Shown in pieces: positions 48,701 to 58,480 of a stretch of 64,000 nt of DNA. Within the stretch, counting starts at the first letter, position 1. Every line of letters begins with the position of its first letter. The notes under the pieces were generated by a model. The model did no database searches, was not told the origin of the DNA, and worked only from the letters and a program-made list of their open reading frames with translations. Source of the DNA: Xiphophorus maculatus (Eukaryota > Chordata > Actinopteri > Cyprinodontiformes > Poeciliidae); NCBI RefSeq assembly GCF_002775205.1, contig NC_036443.1:11089698-11153697 (forward strand), given 5' to 3'. The translations under genes were made by a program, and so were the position numbers.

Positions 48701-51700
48701 ACTTTTCATGCTGTTGGGCATGCACCTATTTGCTACCCAATTAGTTCTTGTGTTTTTGTTTTTAAATCACCACAAAAAATTCATATCACGTCTCCAGAGT
48801 GAGTGCACAACAGAAATGCATGGGGCAAATGTGAACTCAGCCAAAAGGATGGCGAGGGGGAAACAACAGCGGCCAGGCAGTGGAGCAGTCAGCAGTTACT
48901 ACGAGAGCAGAACAGGTGATTACTTGGGAGGGCGCAGAGGCGGGCAGCTCTTACATTGCAGAGGGAGTGAGTCCGGTGACGTGGCGAGTTTATGTCGCTG
49001 GGTGTAGACGACCGATCTCCCTCCACTGCAGAGGCGTCAGAGATGATGGAGGGCTGACGCGAGTGGATGGGGCTCACTCGCACCGCAGCCACTAAACGGG
49101 ACAAGAGGGGAGAGAGGACAGGCTTACCTTTGTCTCGGGAGTTTGGGGCACCAACGGTACAAAATGAGGGGGAAAAAAAATAAAATAAAATATGGTGGAC
49201 CCTCAATATTAGTACAACACCACAGAATAAAAATTAGCCTACAGATAAATGGAGGCAGAAAAAGAGGGTATATTTTTCTAACCAGCTGCAGTTGCTAAGC
49301 AACAGGGAAACAGCTTCACAGAGGTTTAGAGAGCGTGTGCCCGAACCAATGAGACTGATACATAAAGTACAGCCAATTGCAATGCAATTTGGAGTTCGTG
49401 ACTGTTCCCACATCTTCCCTGTCTTCTTGCGTTCGTCCGCGACTTCCTCCAGATGTCCCCAATTAGTTAGCAACTGGTGTGTGGATCTACGGCTGCCATT
49501 TAAAACAATGCATTTTAAGGGTTTTGTACAGCTGCAAGGCTAATTTATGCAGCGTTTTCTCTACTTTATTGCTTTTTTCTATGCTTTTTTTAATGTCGGA
49601 AACCATTGTTTGGCAAAGCCCGTACGGCTTTCCAAAAACATCAGAATTTGTGTGTAGTAACATAAGTAACATAGCTTCGCCATTCCTTTTAGACTAATGC
49701 TTGCAAGTCATATGAGATCTTGTTTCTTTTTCGACTCTGACAAAGATGAAACCTGAAAAATGTCAACATAAAAATTCAAACAAGTATTCCATTTAGGACT
49801 GACCACATGCATTTCACATGCAACTTATCCTTGGCTGCCACTTCAGAGGAAATAAAGCGCATGACATAATACAGCTGGAACATCATAATATTTAGCAGAT
49901 GGCGCGATTTAATGCGTAGAGACCAGCTTCACGTGAGCATGCAGTTTGTAAGCAATGGGGCCACAATCTCAACATGTTACGAGGCAATCTGCCCTCGTGT
50001 TGGCCTACCTTGTCTGTCAGTGGGATGGCCTGTGTGGACGTAGAGGGTCTGCTGACTTTGCCTGATGGCAGCAGTCAGGGGAAGATCCGCCTGCATCACC
50101 CACTCCTGGTTGTTGCCATTGACGACCGCCTCCGTGGGCATGGCCAATGAGTGGCGCTTGGGCACATCCTTTGTCAGCGTGGCTAGTGACTGTTTGGCCT
50201 TAAGGAGATAAACAGACACACACACATGTTCATGCTGCACAGGGTCTTTTCACCACGCTTGTTTCTGAGCATGATGCTGCTTCCCTGGCTCCCGTTATTA
50301 CTATTTTTGCGCCCTGTTTTACTCGCAGACATGTTATGCATCCAGAAAGCTGCAACGTGTTAGTGCACACAGATATGTGAGCTTGCCTTCCGGCTCGTCA
50401 TGTTGCTTTTGTGTCTGTAATAATCTGTCTGTTTTCTCATTCTGTTTTTGCAGTGCACAAAATCTCTCACTCTCACTCCTGGGAGTGCTGACAAAGTTAT
50501 TCAATAAAAATTTTTTTTTTTTAAAAAGGGGGGAAGAATACTGATAAGAGGCATGAGGCATTTGCTGCTAAGAGGGGGAAGCTGGAGGGTTGGTGTTGTG
50601 CAAAATAACTAAGGAAATGAAAAACAATTAAGTCTTTCTATAACTTTAATGAATACATTTGCTTTGAGGCTTCTTTTCACACACAACAATGAGCTTCTGC
50701 AGCCTTAGAAGATATGTTTTTCACCCCAAAATATGCTCAGAAGAAACAAATATTCTTTCATTTTTTCCCCCACCAGCCTGTGTTTTCTGATTAGCTGTGA
50801 CACGTTGCTGTTTAAAAATCGCTTCAAATATTGTTATTGTTCAAATCTTATTATCATGCCGAGCACGGCAGGCCACAATTCACCACCACAATCAGCTTCA
50901 CCGCAATCACATCTACTTTAGTGGTAGTCAAACAATTATCAGTCACTTTTTTTTTTTGACATGCAAAACTGGATACACTCAAAAATGTTCAGCGCATTTA
51001 GGTGTCAGAATACAGATGAGTCTTATAGCATTCAGGTTGATCACTGTTCTAATCTGTGGCATTTCCCATGTTAGGATCACTGGGGTCAGACAAGGGCAGG
51101 CTGGGGGATTACATAAAAAAGAAAAAAAAGAAAAAAGAAACGTGCATCTGAGGTGGAATGCTTCCCAGAAAATCAAAACTGGGTGACAGGTAGGGGAGAT
51201 TTCCAGGGAGAGTTGGGATCAAAACAGGTGAAATTTATTTTCAAACTGTGGGCCTGTCTTACCGCCGTGACCCTAGGAGAGTAGTCCCTGTCCACAAGCC
51301 GCTCAAACACCCGGAACTCCATTCTCTGATTGACACAGTTACTCATCTGGGGGGTTGGAGACATGAGGAATCGCTGTGTTGCAAATTTAAACAACTTTTT
51401 TTGTTTTTGTTTTAATCAAATGTTTTAAGTAAAACACTGTATGTGACAGACTATACACAGCACTCTAGCACTTCTTTAGTATTTTCTTTTAGTATAATCA
51501 TTTAGTATATAAATACTAACACTATGAAATACAAATCTTAATAAGCAAAACATAATGTAGTGGTAAAAGTAATTAAATGATTTGCTTCCATTTCTTTTTG
51601 TTTCTATTGATCACACTTCCTATAAAAAATAAATCTCTTGTATGAAAAAGGATTAGGGCCACTTAAAAAAAACCCCTCTGAATTCTGATAAAAAAAGTCA

Positions 51701-53224
51701 GAAATCTCACATTAAGGTCTTTTTTTTCCCCCTTTCTCTTTTCAGTGGCCCTAATCCACTTCCGTACTTCTTGGCATGGACTGTTGTAAGATTTAAGAAA
51801 ATGAATTACAGCAAAACTGAACAACATGACCTCACCGTAATGAAAACAGAAAAGCAACAATCATGTTGCTGCTAATTTTATGAAGCATATTGCTCATTAC
51901 AGGTATGACATAAACAGTTTTTATAGCCTTTTTAAAGAGACCTAATCATAAAAAAAATAAGCAATTGATTCTGTTAAGTGAAAGAAAAGTGTCATAGAAA
52001 TACATATCCTTGTTTTAGTAGGTGGCGTACAGCAGCAGGTTGGGGAGGGACAGCAATGTGTTTGTTTTTTTCCTGCACTGATATGATGGAGAAGCCTAAG
52101 ACCCCTCTCTACTTCACATTGAAATCATGGAATAATCTGTTTTCATTTTGTAGATAAGAGCAAAAAAAAGCTACTAACAGAAGCTAGAGAGCTAAGAGTT
52201 TAAGTTCCTATAAATTATACTAAAATATTGACTCGGGTTCTCAGGCAATTTTATTAGTCTTAAGTCAATTCAACTCATAAATTCAGCTGTGGAAGAATGT
52301 AGTAGGAAAAAAAGAGTCTAATTTGGTAAAGCTAACTAGAATCTGGCTTCTTGCTACTCTTTATTTATATAACAAATGCCTAAATGCAAACAATATTTCT
52401 GCATCTAATATAGCATGACTATGTTCTCTAGAAAATCCTAGTAAAATAAACATTTTCTTTTATTTAAACTTGTTGTATTTAGTTTGTCACTCCACTATAG
52501 ATTTCACTGCCTCATCCTGAGTGCATCTTTCTGTTAAACAAGCCCCCTCATGCCTGCTCCTCTGTCTCACCATGGCAAGTTCAGCCTCCAGCTCCTTGAT
52601 GCGGTTCTCCTTGAGGTCGAGCTGGGAGCGCAGCATCCCTGTGTGCTCCGTGGCCTCCTTGGTCTGCCGTCTCAGATCCCACTTCTCCCTCTCCAGGAGG
52701 TCTTTCTCCTTGGCCAGAGCCTTTACTGCATCCTCGCTCTCCTAGCAGACACACAGATCCTGATGGATTGGTTCACATATAAAGCCCTACCACATGATTC
52801 AGATGTGGAAAAAAGCAACTAGAATTGTCTTGTCACTCTACATGTTTAACTGGTTTTATTAGGCAAAATAACAGAAATAAGAGCATCACCGACACTCCAC
52901 TCAAATATTCACAGAGTAAGGACTCACTGATTTAACTGTCAAAGCTTCACAGATGAAGATGATATTGATCATCTTTACCTATGAGGTGTTTTTGTGCAAT
53001 GCCAAGCCAATGAGCACAACAGCAAAAGTTCCAGGCATGTACGTTTGTCAGCCAAATGTGCCACACGAGTCTATGAGCAGGCCATACTTTCCTGTGCTGC
53101 TCGTAGTTGCGTATGAAGTCCCGAAGCTGCTCCTCCCGGCTCTCTAGCGTGGCATAAAGCTGCTGCATCTGGTTCACCAGGTCGGCCTTCTCCGCCTTGA
53201 GACGTTTGCGGTCCGACTTCATGG
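36567..53224 (-). CDS. kazn: Kazrin, 3' part of gene (coiled coil to C-terminus)
   Basis: Kazrin is a scaffold linked to the cytoskeleton, cell junctions and endosomal traffic. Exons of the long form here: 53088-53224, 52571-52741, 50009-50198, 48955-49091, 48460-48583, 40461-40663, 40257-40375, 38564-38795, 38350-38451, 37363-37529, 36904-37045, 36567-36725. All join in frame and give about 626 residues. Domain order is coiled coil, basic/Ser-rich linker, SAM1 (40.3-40.7 kb), SAM2 (38.6-38.8 kb), SAM3 (37.4-38.5 kb) and a tail ending EITNV. Blocks such as QLYATLESREEQLRDF, RQPSIISDAS and VQAWLEVVMAMPMY are close to mammalian kazrin. The first exon seen starts in phase 1 (completing an Ala codon before MKSDRK), so the N-terminal exons lie beyond 64,000. 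An alternative short form ends at 48,413. Confidence 0.95.
36904..37045 (-). CDS. kazn: KAZN exon after SAM3
   Basis: 142 nt, entering in phase 2 and leaving in phase 0. It encodes a linker with PPTLLRQNSLTRPPSS and a basic end (RRRAVK). It lies between the SAM3 exon and the tail exon. The donor AAG|GTATAT is modest; reading through it would add about 40 unrelated codons. Confidence 0.8.
37363..37529 (-). CDS. kazn: KAZN exon, second half of SAM3
   Basis: 167 nt, phase 0 in and phase 2 out. It encodes EYADSLLSSGVHGAV through GIPSNKHMVRRHLDEEM, the C-terminal helices of the third SAM domain. Confidence 0.93.
38350..38451 (-). CDS. kazn: KAZN exon, start of SAM3
   Basis: 102 nt, phase 0 on both sides. 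It encodes VLQARRTQCEHQNEDP then VWTSHRVTKWIKDIDLK, the linker and first helices of SAM3. Confidence 0.93.
38564..38795 (-). CDS. kazn: KAZN exon, SAM2
   Basis: 232 nt, entering in phase 2. It encodes LSKAADLDHHWVAKAWL through HQVSLLLGIELLQSLDF, a complete second SAM domain in one exon. Confidence 0.94.
40257..40375 (-). CDS. kazn: KAZN exon, second half of SAM1
   Basis: 119 nt, phase 0 in and phase 2 out. It encodes VLLGLTDEDLELGLGV and HRRKLRLAIEDYREAE. The donor is AAAGA|GTGAGG, and the next exon supplies the G completing a Glu codon. Confidence 0.93.
40461..40663 (-). CDS. kazn: KAZN exon, linker and start of SAM1
   Basis: 203 nt, entering in phase 1, which fits the internal donor at 48,460. 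It encodes DSDSLYSSTRLSLSDG, DRLQQVELARMTPMSQW and then VQAWLEVVMAMPMYIR, the first part of SAM1. Confidence 0.92.
42550..42895. repeat. Dispersed fish repeat
   Basis: This contains wording that recurs across fish genomes: ggcagggcaacacagag-like text, gaccaattaacctgacagtc, tttggactgtgggaggaagc, gggaatcgaacccaggacct. A strongly diverged relative lies at about 60,900-61,120. I do not know which transposon class it belongs to. Confidence 0.7.
46220..47640. mobile_element. Degenerate Tc1-like element with terminal inverted wording
   Basis: The left end reads gtgtcttgcttaagtatccc (46,228-46,247) and the right end, complemented, reads cagtgccttgtcaaggtatt (about 47,615-47,634): the same terminus inverted. 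Inside are fish-repeat phrases (ttttatgtgatggactgaca at 46,300) and a transposase relic (acagtggtggcagtatcatg at 47,411). No intact transposase remains. It lies within a KAZN intron and hosts a smaller inserted element. Confidence 0.6.
46652..46995. mobile_element. Small nested element with 11-bp inverted ends
   Basis: agtccctctgg (46,652-46,662) and its complement ccagagggact (46,985-46,995) bound 344 bp inside the larger element. No clear target duplication is visible. The adjoining left sequence (gtcaaactcaatgctcgggg, 46,565-46,584) is itself typical of another fish repeat. Confidence 0.4.
48413..48583 (-). CDS. kazn: KAZN exon with two endings (short-isoform terminus / internal donor)
   Basis: The exon begins at 48,583 (CTGCAG acceptor, phase 0) with SLEDLEEAKRKKKKEKM, SRVFARGKQRKSLDPGLFD. 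Two outcomes are encoded. Read through, it continues GTSTPDYYIEEDADW and stops at 48,413-48,415, the known end of the short kazrin isoforms. Spliced at the internal donor GATG|GTACTT (after 48,460), it joins the SAM exons at 40,663 in frame, giving the long form. The basic stretch KRKKKKEK is a candidate nuclear or lipid-binding signal. Confidence 0.9.
   Translation of the reverse strand, partial: SLEDLEEAKRKKKKEKMGLGSLSRVFARGKQRKSLDPGLFDGTSTPDYYIEEDADW
48955..49091 (-). CDS. kazn: KAZN exon, Ser-rich linker
   Basis: 137 nt, phase 1 in and phase 0 out. It encodes AAVRVSPIHSRQPSIISD and STPSDINSPRHRTHSLCN, nearly identical to the mammalian linker, which is rich in potential phosphorylation sites. 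Confidence 0.92.
50009..50198 (-). CDS. kazn: KAZN exon following the coiled coil
   Basis: 190 nt, phase 0 in and phase 1 out. It encodes AKQSLATLTKDVPKRHSLAM, EWVMQADLPLTAAIRQSQQTL and ends PTDRQ; strongly conserved with mammalian kazrin. Confidence 0.94.
51263..51346 (-). CDS. kazn: Candidate KAZN in-frame cassette exon (28 codons)
   Basis: 84 nt open in phase 0, bounded by a good acceptor (CCAACCCCCCAG) and donor (GCG|GTAAGA). It would insert MSNCVNQRMEFRVFERLVDR plus DYSPRVTA between ELEAELAM and AKQSLATL, exactly where both flanking exons are phase 0. I do not recall this peptide in mammalian kazrin. It could be a regulated cassette exon or, since it opens with ATG, part of an alternative start. 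Skipping it leaves the canonical frame intact. Confidence 0.55.
52571..52741 (-). CDS. kazn: KAZN exon, coiled coil
   Basis: 171 nt (57 codons), phase 0 on both sides. It encodes ESEDAVKALAKEKDLLEREK through ENRIKELEAELAM, a heptad-rich coiled coil. Confidence 0.95.
53088..53224 (-). CDS. kazn: KAZN exon, coiled coil (first exon of the gene visible here)
   Basis: 137 nt. Two leading bases (CC) complete an Ala codon from an upstream exon outside the window, then MKSDRKRLKAEKADLV and QQLYATLESREEQLRDFIRN. The donor is AGGAAA|GTATGG. A (GA)n tract (53,239-53,259) is a CT-rich pyrimidine tract on the sense strand just upstream of the acceptor. Confidence 0.93.
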
Positions 53225-55559
53225 CTGTGTTAAATAAAGAAGAGAGAGAGAGAGAGAGAAATATGGAAAAAGTGACTGTGGGTTGTGAGAGATTTTGTTT
53301 TTGCGTTGTCCACCATTTACATTTTATAAATGGTTACAAGGTGCTAGTAATGACTTTTTAAAATCATTCATATTTAAGAGATGCTTTTATTGTGTTAGCC
53401 AAATCACTTTTTTACTACTGTCCTCATCTAAGGAACAGCTACTAATATCCACAGATAACTTCATTTTGAGGAAGTTAAGTAAATGTGAAATACTTTCCCA
53501 GTCCTATAAGATTCCATCCCATTACAACCCCTGCTGGGTTGTAATGGGGATAGGTCTAAATCCAACACCCACATCCATCTATTCATCTCTCGCTCCATCC
53601 TGTCATCCCTAGAGAACAACACAGCAAGACGCTTCAACTCCTCTGCAGAGAGAAAGACCGACTCCATGGTCAAAAGGAAGCTGTCAACATTTTCCTGTTA
53701 AGAACAACATTAGAACTGACCGAGTTTATTAAATACCTGAAAAAGATTTTTTTGCACTTTTCGCTGAACTCACTGTGTTGATTTTAAGCAGCTCACTACA
53801 TTTTTCAATCAGTTGGTTTTAGTTTAATAAAATTATTTTTGTTTCTTTTCAATACGCGTGTACTTCTTTATTCCTGTTTTAATTATTTATTATGTCATTC
53901 TTCCCACTCTCAAAATTCTGTGAACCACGTCTGACTATATCTGTTAATCACACATTCCTGTGAATGTTTTTTCCATGCCTTGCCGTTGTTTAGCTCATAA
54001 TGTTTTCTTCTTTGTTGTTTTGTGGTTTGTTTGTCTTTGCTTTCTGTTTCAGTCTTACATAAAACACTTAGTGGTGCCCTCCTTGTGTAAGAAAAGTGCT
54101 CCATAAATAAAGACAAATTGACTGACTGATTGACACCAAAATGTTCTTGAGCATCTTCCTAAAATCCAGAGAAATAGTCTCTTTTATGAGCAAGTGTGGC
54201 TCATAAACCCCACCCTGTCTTTACTCGTGGTAGGAAGAACATGAAGCTCCTTCGGATATGAAATGTCTGTGAAAACCTGCCTCTGGTCCAACATGGCCGC
54301 ACCTTGATAAAGGGGAGAATCACGCAAAAGCCCTTGTGTCAATTTGTCCTTCTGCTGCCGCCTTTGGAAGAGACTGGGACCTGCAATTCATCTCTCTCTC
54401 TCTGCCACACGCAGACTGTAATCCTCTGGCACCGCACCCACGCGTCGTCATAAAAAATTACAGTTCGCAGTGGTTATTCAGAGAAGTGCTAATTTTCTCA
54501 AAGACTACATCTCTTTCCTCTCTCCTCCGCACCGCTCTCTGTTCCTGCTTTCTCTTGATCTGCCTCCTTGTGCACAGCTGTTTAGCCAGACTATTTCCTG
54601 TCGGACAACAACCATATTTGGCCAATTTATAGCCTTTAGTGTAAGATTTGTATTTCATCTTCACTTGGACATCTGGTGGTAGGGCTTTATATTTTATAAC
54701 AGTACAAGTTTTTTTTTCCGTTTAATGCTTACCTCTCTTTTATTATTCTCCAACAAGACAGCACTGAGTAAATAAATACATCAAAGGCTAAATATGAAAT
54801 AGTACAGAGAAGTTTTGCTTTAGAAACATAACCACTTAAGCAAAGCGGAAGAGCAGCAGTTGTTCCAAGCGGATTTCTTTCCTTCCAACCCTTTCATATC
54901 TCTCTCTAACACTCAGTCGAAATGGCGGAATCCAGCACTACAAACAGACCACACTAGCTGGCAAATGAAGACAAAAACCATCCCTCACTGACCAAGAGAA
55001 ACAGGAAACCTCACAGCACCTGCCTCGAGGAAATGAAATGAAAGCTGTCTTTGGGACGAGCCAAAAACTCCGCCGCCGCCGCTCCACATCCTGCACCTGT
55101 GACGGCTTGGCAGCGACGACACTCCTGGTGTTGGATGCAAGAAAGCACTCAGTGTGACTCTGTGAATGGATCCATTCACTGCTGCACATCAAACAACTAT
55201 TAGATACCAATTAAAATCTGTCAATAAACACTTTTTTTTGGTGCTCTGTTTGCCCCAGAGCTCAGTCCTGTTGAGTAACATTTATTAACAGGGGAGAGAT
55301 GCTGAACCTTATGCACGTCTCTTCTCTCCGACAGTCATAATTATGACTAGCATGCACTGCAGTCGGTCCAACTCTTATAATACCAAGTTGCGACTGAAGT
55401 TAATTTGTCTGGATGTGGAAGAAGACTGCAAAGTGAATAGGAAGCAGAGAGAAGAGAGATGTGCACCTGCTGACGTTTTTCTGTATACAAAGGACAACCC
55501 CAGTTTGGTTTTGGTCAACAGGCAAAATACTATGTTTGACAGAAAACTAACACCCTTTA

Positions 55560-55690
55560 GTGTAATTACCAGTTGAAGCATGGTGGTGGCAGCATTATGC
55601 TGTGGAGATGCTTTTCTTTCAGGACGAACAGGGAAGCAGGTCAAAGAGGATGGATGGAAGTAAATAATAAACGATGTTGAAAGAAGCCAT
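55560..55690. mobile_element. Tc1-like transposase fragment
   Basis: The wording catggtggtggcagcattat then gctgtggagatgcttttctt matches the common fish Tc1-type transposase relic. No element ends are visible. Confidence 0.5.
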
Positions 55691-57507
55691 GCCTGAGTGT
55701 TCTATTGTGAGCAGAATAGATCGATGTTTGTATGACAATACCTTAAATTTATAAACAGAACTAATGTAATTTATCTCAATAATTGTAAGATATTTAATCA
55801 GCCTCCTCAATGGAGCAGAATATTCAAGTTTCATGTAAATAAACACTGCTTTTTTAATTTAAAAAAAATTGTTTTCGGATTCTTTCTCAAAAATGTCAAC
55901 ACCTGCTTTTCTGCAAAACAGCATGCAAGCGCCGAAGCGGAAAACTACTCTCACCTAAAAATAGTGGAGATTACAGCTCTCTCCAAAGTTTACCTGCTCC
56001 CATTATTCAGTGTTAACAAATACACGGAGCTGTATCATGCTCTCCTGACCCGCTCTCCGAAATCTGCATAAGTGGTTATCAGCTCGCCGCACAAAGGCTC
56101 TTCTGCTACCAAATCCAAAGTGCTTTGCCGTATTTTAATGTCAGACTCTAGTAGTCTAGTGCTCTAAAAGCTTTTGTCCACCGTGCTTCTGCATGGTGCT
56201 TTCCTGCTGGAGGACTTAATAAATGAGCCAACTCATTAGCTACTGCACAGACGAAGTGGCTTTGTCAGTCTGTGTTAGTTTTAAAACTTAGTTCAATCTG
56301 TGGTTTTCAACATTTTTATGTCTTCGTACACGTTGTGCTTGATAGTTTTAGTCAGTGTAATAAAACAGACATATATTTACAGGAGCTTTTAAAAGTATAC
56401 AAACCCCTGCTAGAGGCCTTGACAGATAACTATAAAACCTTTTCCTCATGTCATATTTGTCCTGTAAAACTGAACTGCAAAATAAATCTGTTAGAAGGAA
56501 GATAAACAAAGCAGCTTCAAGAAACAGGTTGCATAAATGCACTACTTTGTTGATCAGTCCCATCATTTAGTCGTCTTTGATAGAAAGAAGTTTGTTTTAT
56601 GGCTTTCATTCAGTTCATACTGACTCCCAAAAAACCTGAAATGTTCAGAAGCATTACTGTTTGCTTGTGTTTAAGACCAACGATTGAGCAACGCAACATG
56701 CACATGATTGACAGTGCTAAGACCCTCCTCCTTAATCTGATTGGCTGACTGAGTGGCATATTCTGTTGGCAGGAGGAGCACAGGTAGGAGGTAGAAGAGT
56801 TTGACTTTATTCATAAATTATCTGTGTCGTATTACACTGTCACAGCATAGTGACAGTTTTAACAATGAATTACCTACTTCAGCGTTAAGATTGTTATTTT
56901 CAAAAGGTACTAACAAGAACAAATATTCTAATTCATCAAATATGACTGTCCTGTTTGGAATTGTGGCCAAAATTTCAACTTTGCTGTTGTAAGGCAGTAA
57001 AACATTCTCCACTGATGTTAAGGGAGATTTCAAACAGAAAAAGAATAATAATGTCTGGCAACCAAACGTCTTAGTCCAGCCTTATGGAAATTGCCACATG
57101 TCACATGAAATTCCTGGTGACTTCATCAGAGTTGCTTTCTCAGCACACTTCCTGAACAGTTTCTGTCACATCTCTTCTTCAATTTTAGAGAAATCTCCAA
57201 TTTCTCTCCATCGTTCCATATCCCCTTCAATAATAATTGGTGACAGCCTGTACGGCACCATAGTGTATATGTAGTCCTGTGGATTATATATACACTTCCT
57301 GGCAGATACTTTTGTACAATTAGATCATTTGGATCCTTTGGAAGTTCTCTGAGAACTATAGATTTAGTTGCAGGAGGAAAATGATTAAACTGGAGAATTC
57401 AAGAAAACTTATGCAGAATTTAAGGTTGTGCATGAGCAGTTTTACAGTCTTATTTACAAAACTAAGCTACCAATGTTATATGCATTTATCATATGCAGAA
57501 AATATTT

Positions 57508-57640
57508 TATCCATCCATCCATCCATCCATCCATCCATCCATCCATCCATCCATCCATCCATCCATCCATCCATCCAACCAACCAACCAACCAACCAACC
57601 AACCAACCAACCAACCAACCAACCAACCAACCAACCAACC
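57508..57640. repeat. Compound (ATCC)n-(AACC)n microsatellite
   Basis: About 17 ATCC units run to 57,576 and switch directly into about 16 AACC units to 57,640, uninterrupted. The switch differs by one base per unit. All open frames across it are artefacts of the repeat. Confidence 0.97.
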
Positions 57641-58302
57641 TCACTTTTCCTTGCAGGATTTAAGTCTCCTGCTGTCACTGAACGAGAGGCGGGTTACACC
57701 CTGACAGGTCATTCTCTGACCTTTCTTTGGATAACATAATTTGTTCAATATCTACATTTTCATTTGAATAATTAAATCACCAGTGACTTACTGAGACAAA
57801 TAAATGGTAATCCAAAAGATAAAATGAAGTATGACACATACATTGTCACATTCTTCCATTTTCAGTGAGCATCCATTACGTGGTTGCATAATATTTGTAT
57901 GAACCAAAAGGTGTTAAATGGTATTTAGTCTGAGAGAGAAAAAAAAAATCCATTTGATGAATGCTTATTTCATGAGGAAGCAAATCACCTCCCGTTTGCA
58001 AGTTCACAGTCTGTACCAACAGGAACGACATGATATCCTTTTCACATCCCACTCACTGCTTTGGTATGATTCAATGACGAGGTTCATTAGCATGTGTTCC
58101 CTATCTATTAGATTGCAATTGAAACAAAATTTGAGCCATGATTTTAACAAAAAAAAAAAATGTCCTGCCATTCAGTTAAATACTTCACCCACTTGTATTT
58201 ACTTACTTTACTTACTTGATGGACCAGTTAAATAGTTCTCATATTAAACTAAAAAAAGAACAACAATATTTAATCAAAGTACATTATGTCTTTAATGAAA
58301 TC

Positions 58303-58480
58303 ATACGGGCCACATTTATTGGCACCTCTAAAATTTAATAAAAATTAATGTAACTGAACATTTTTCTTTTATTCTACTGAGTGTTTTAATTGCTCAAAGT
58401 GTCTATGAAGGTTCATTTTTAATCCATGACTCTGTTTTTACACACCGAGTGTAAATATGAAGGTCTATTTTTCTTAGCAA
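58303..58480. mobile_element. Possible fish DNA-repeat fragment
   Basis: gggccacatttattggcacc (58,307-58,326) resembles the terminus of a recurrent fish DNA transposon ('attattggcacccctggta'), also echoed at about 24,219. Limits are unclear. Confidence 0.3.

Noticed and set aside
48450-49007. 185-codon plus-strand open frame
   Set aside because: It is antisense to two KAZN exons and the intron between them; no motif of its own.
53461-53673. Short minus-strand open frame upstream of the KAZN coiled-coil exon as the missing preceding exon
   Set aside because: The peptide does not resemble the kazrin segment expected there and it ends without a donor in the needed phase.
54938-55210. Possible alternative first exon of KAZN in a GC-richer patch
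   Set aside because: No promoter words or donor in the right phase, and the encoded peptide is not kazrin-like.
57381-57739. Open frames with repeated HPSI or NQPT units
   Set aside because: Translations of the tetranucleotide microsatellite; a tandem-repeat protein is not supported by flanking sequence.
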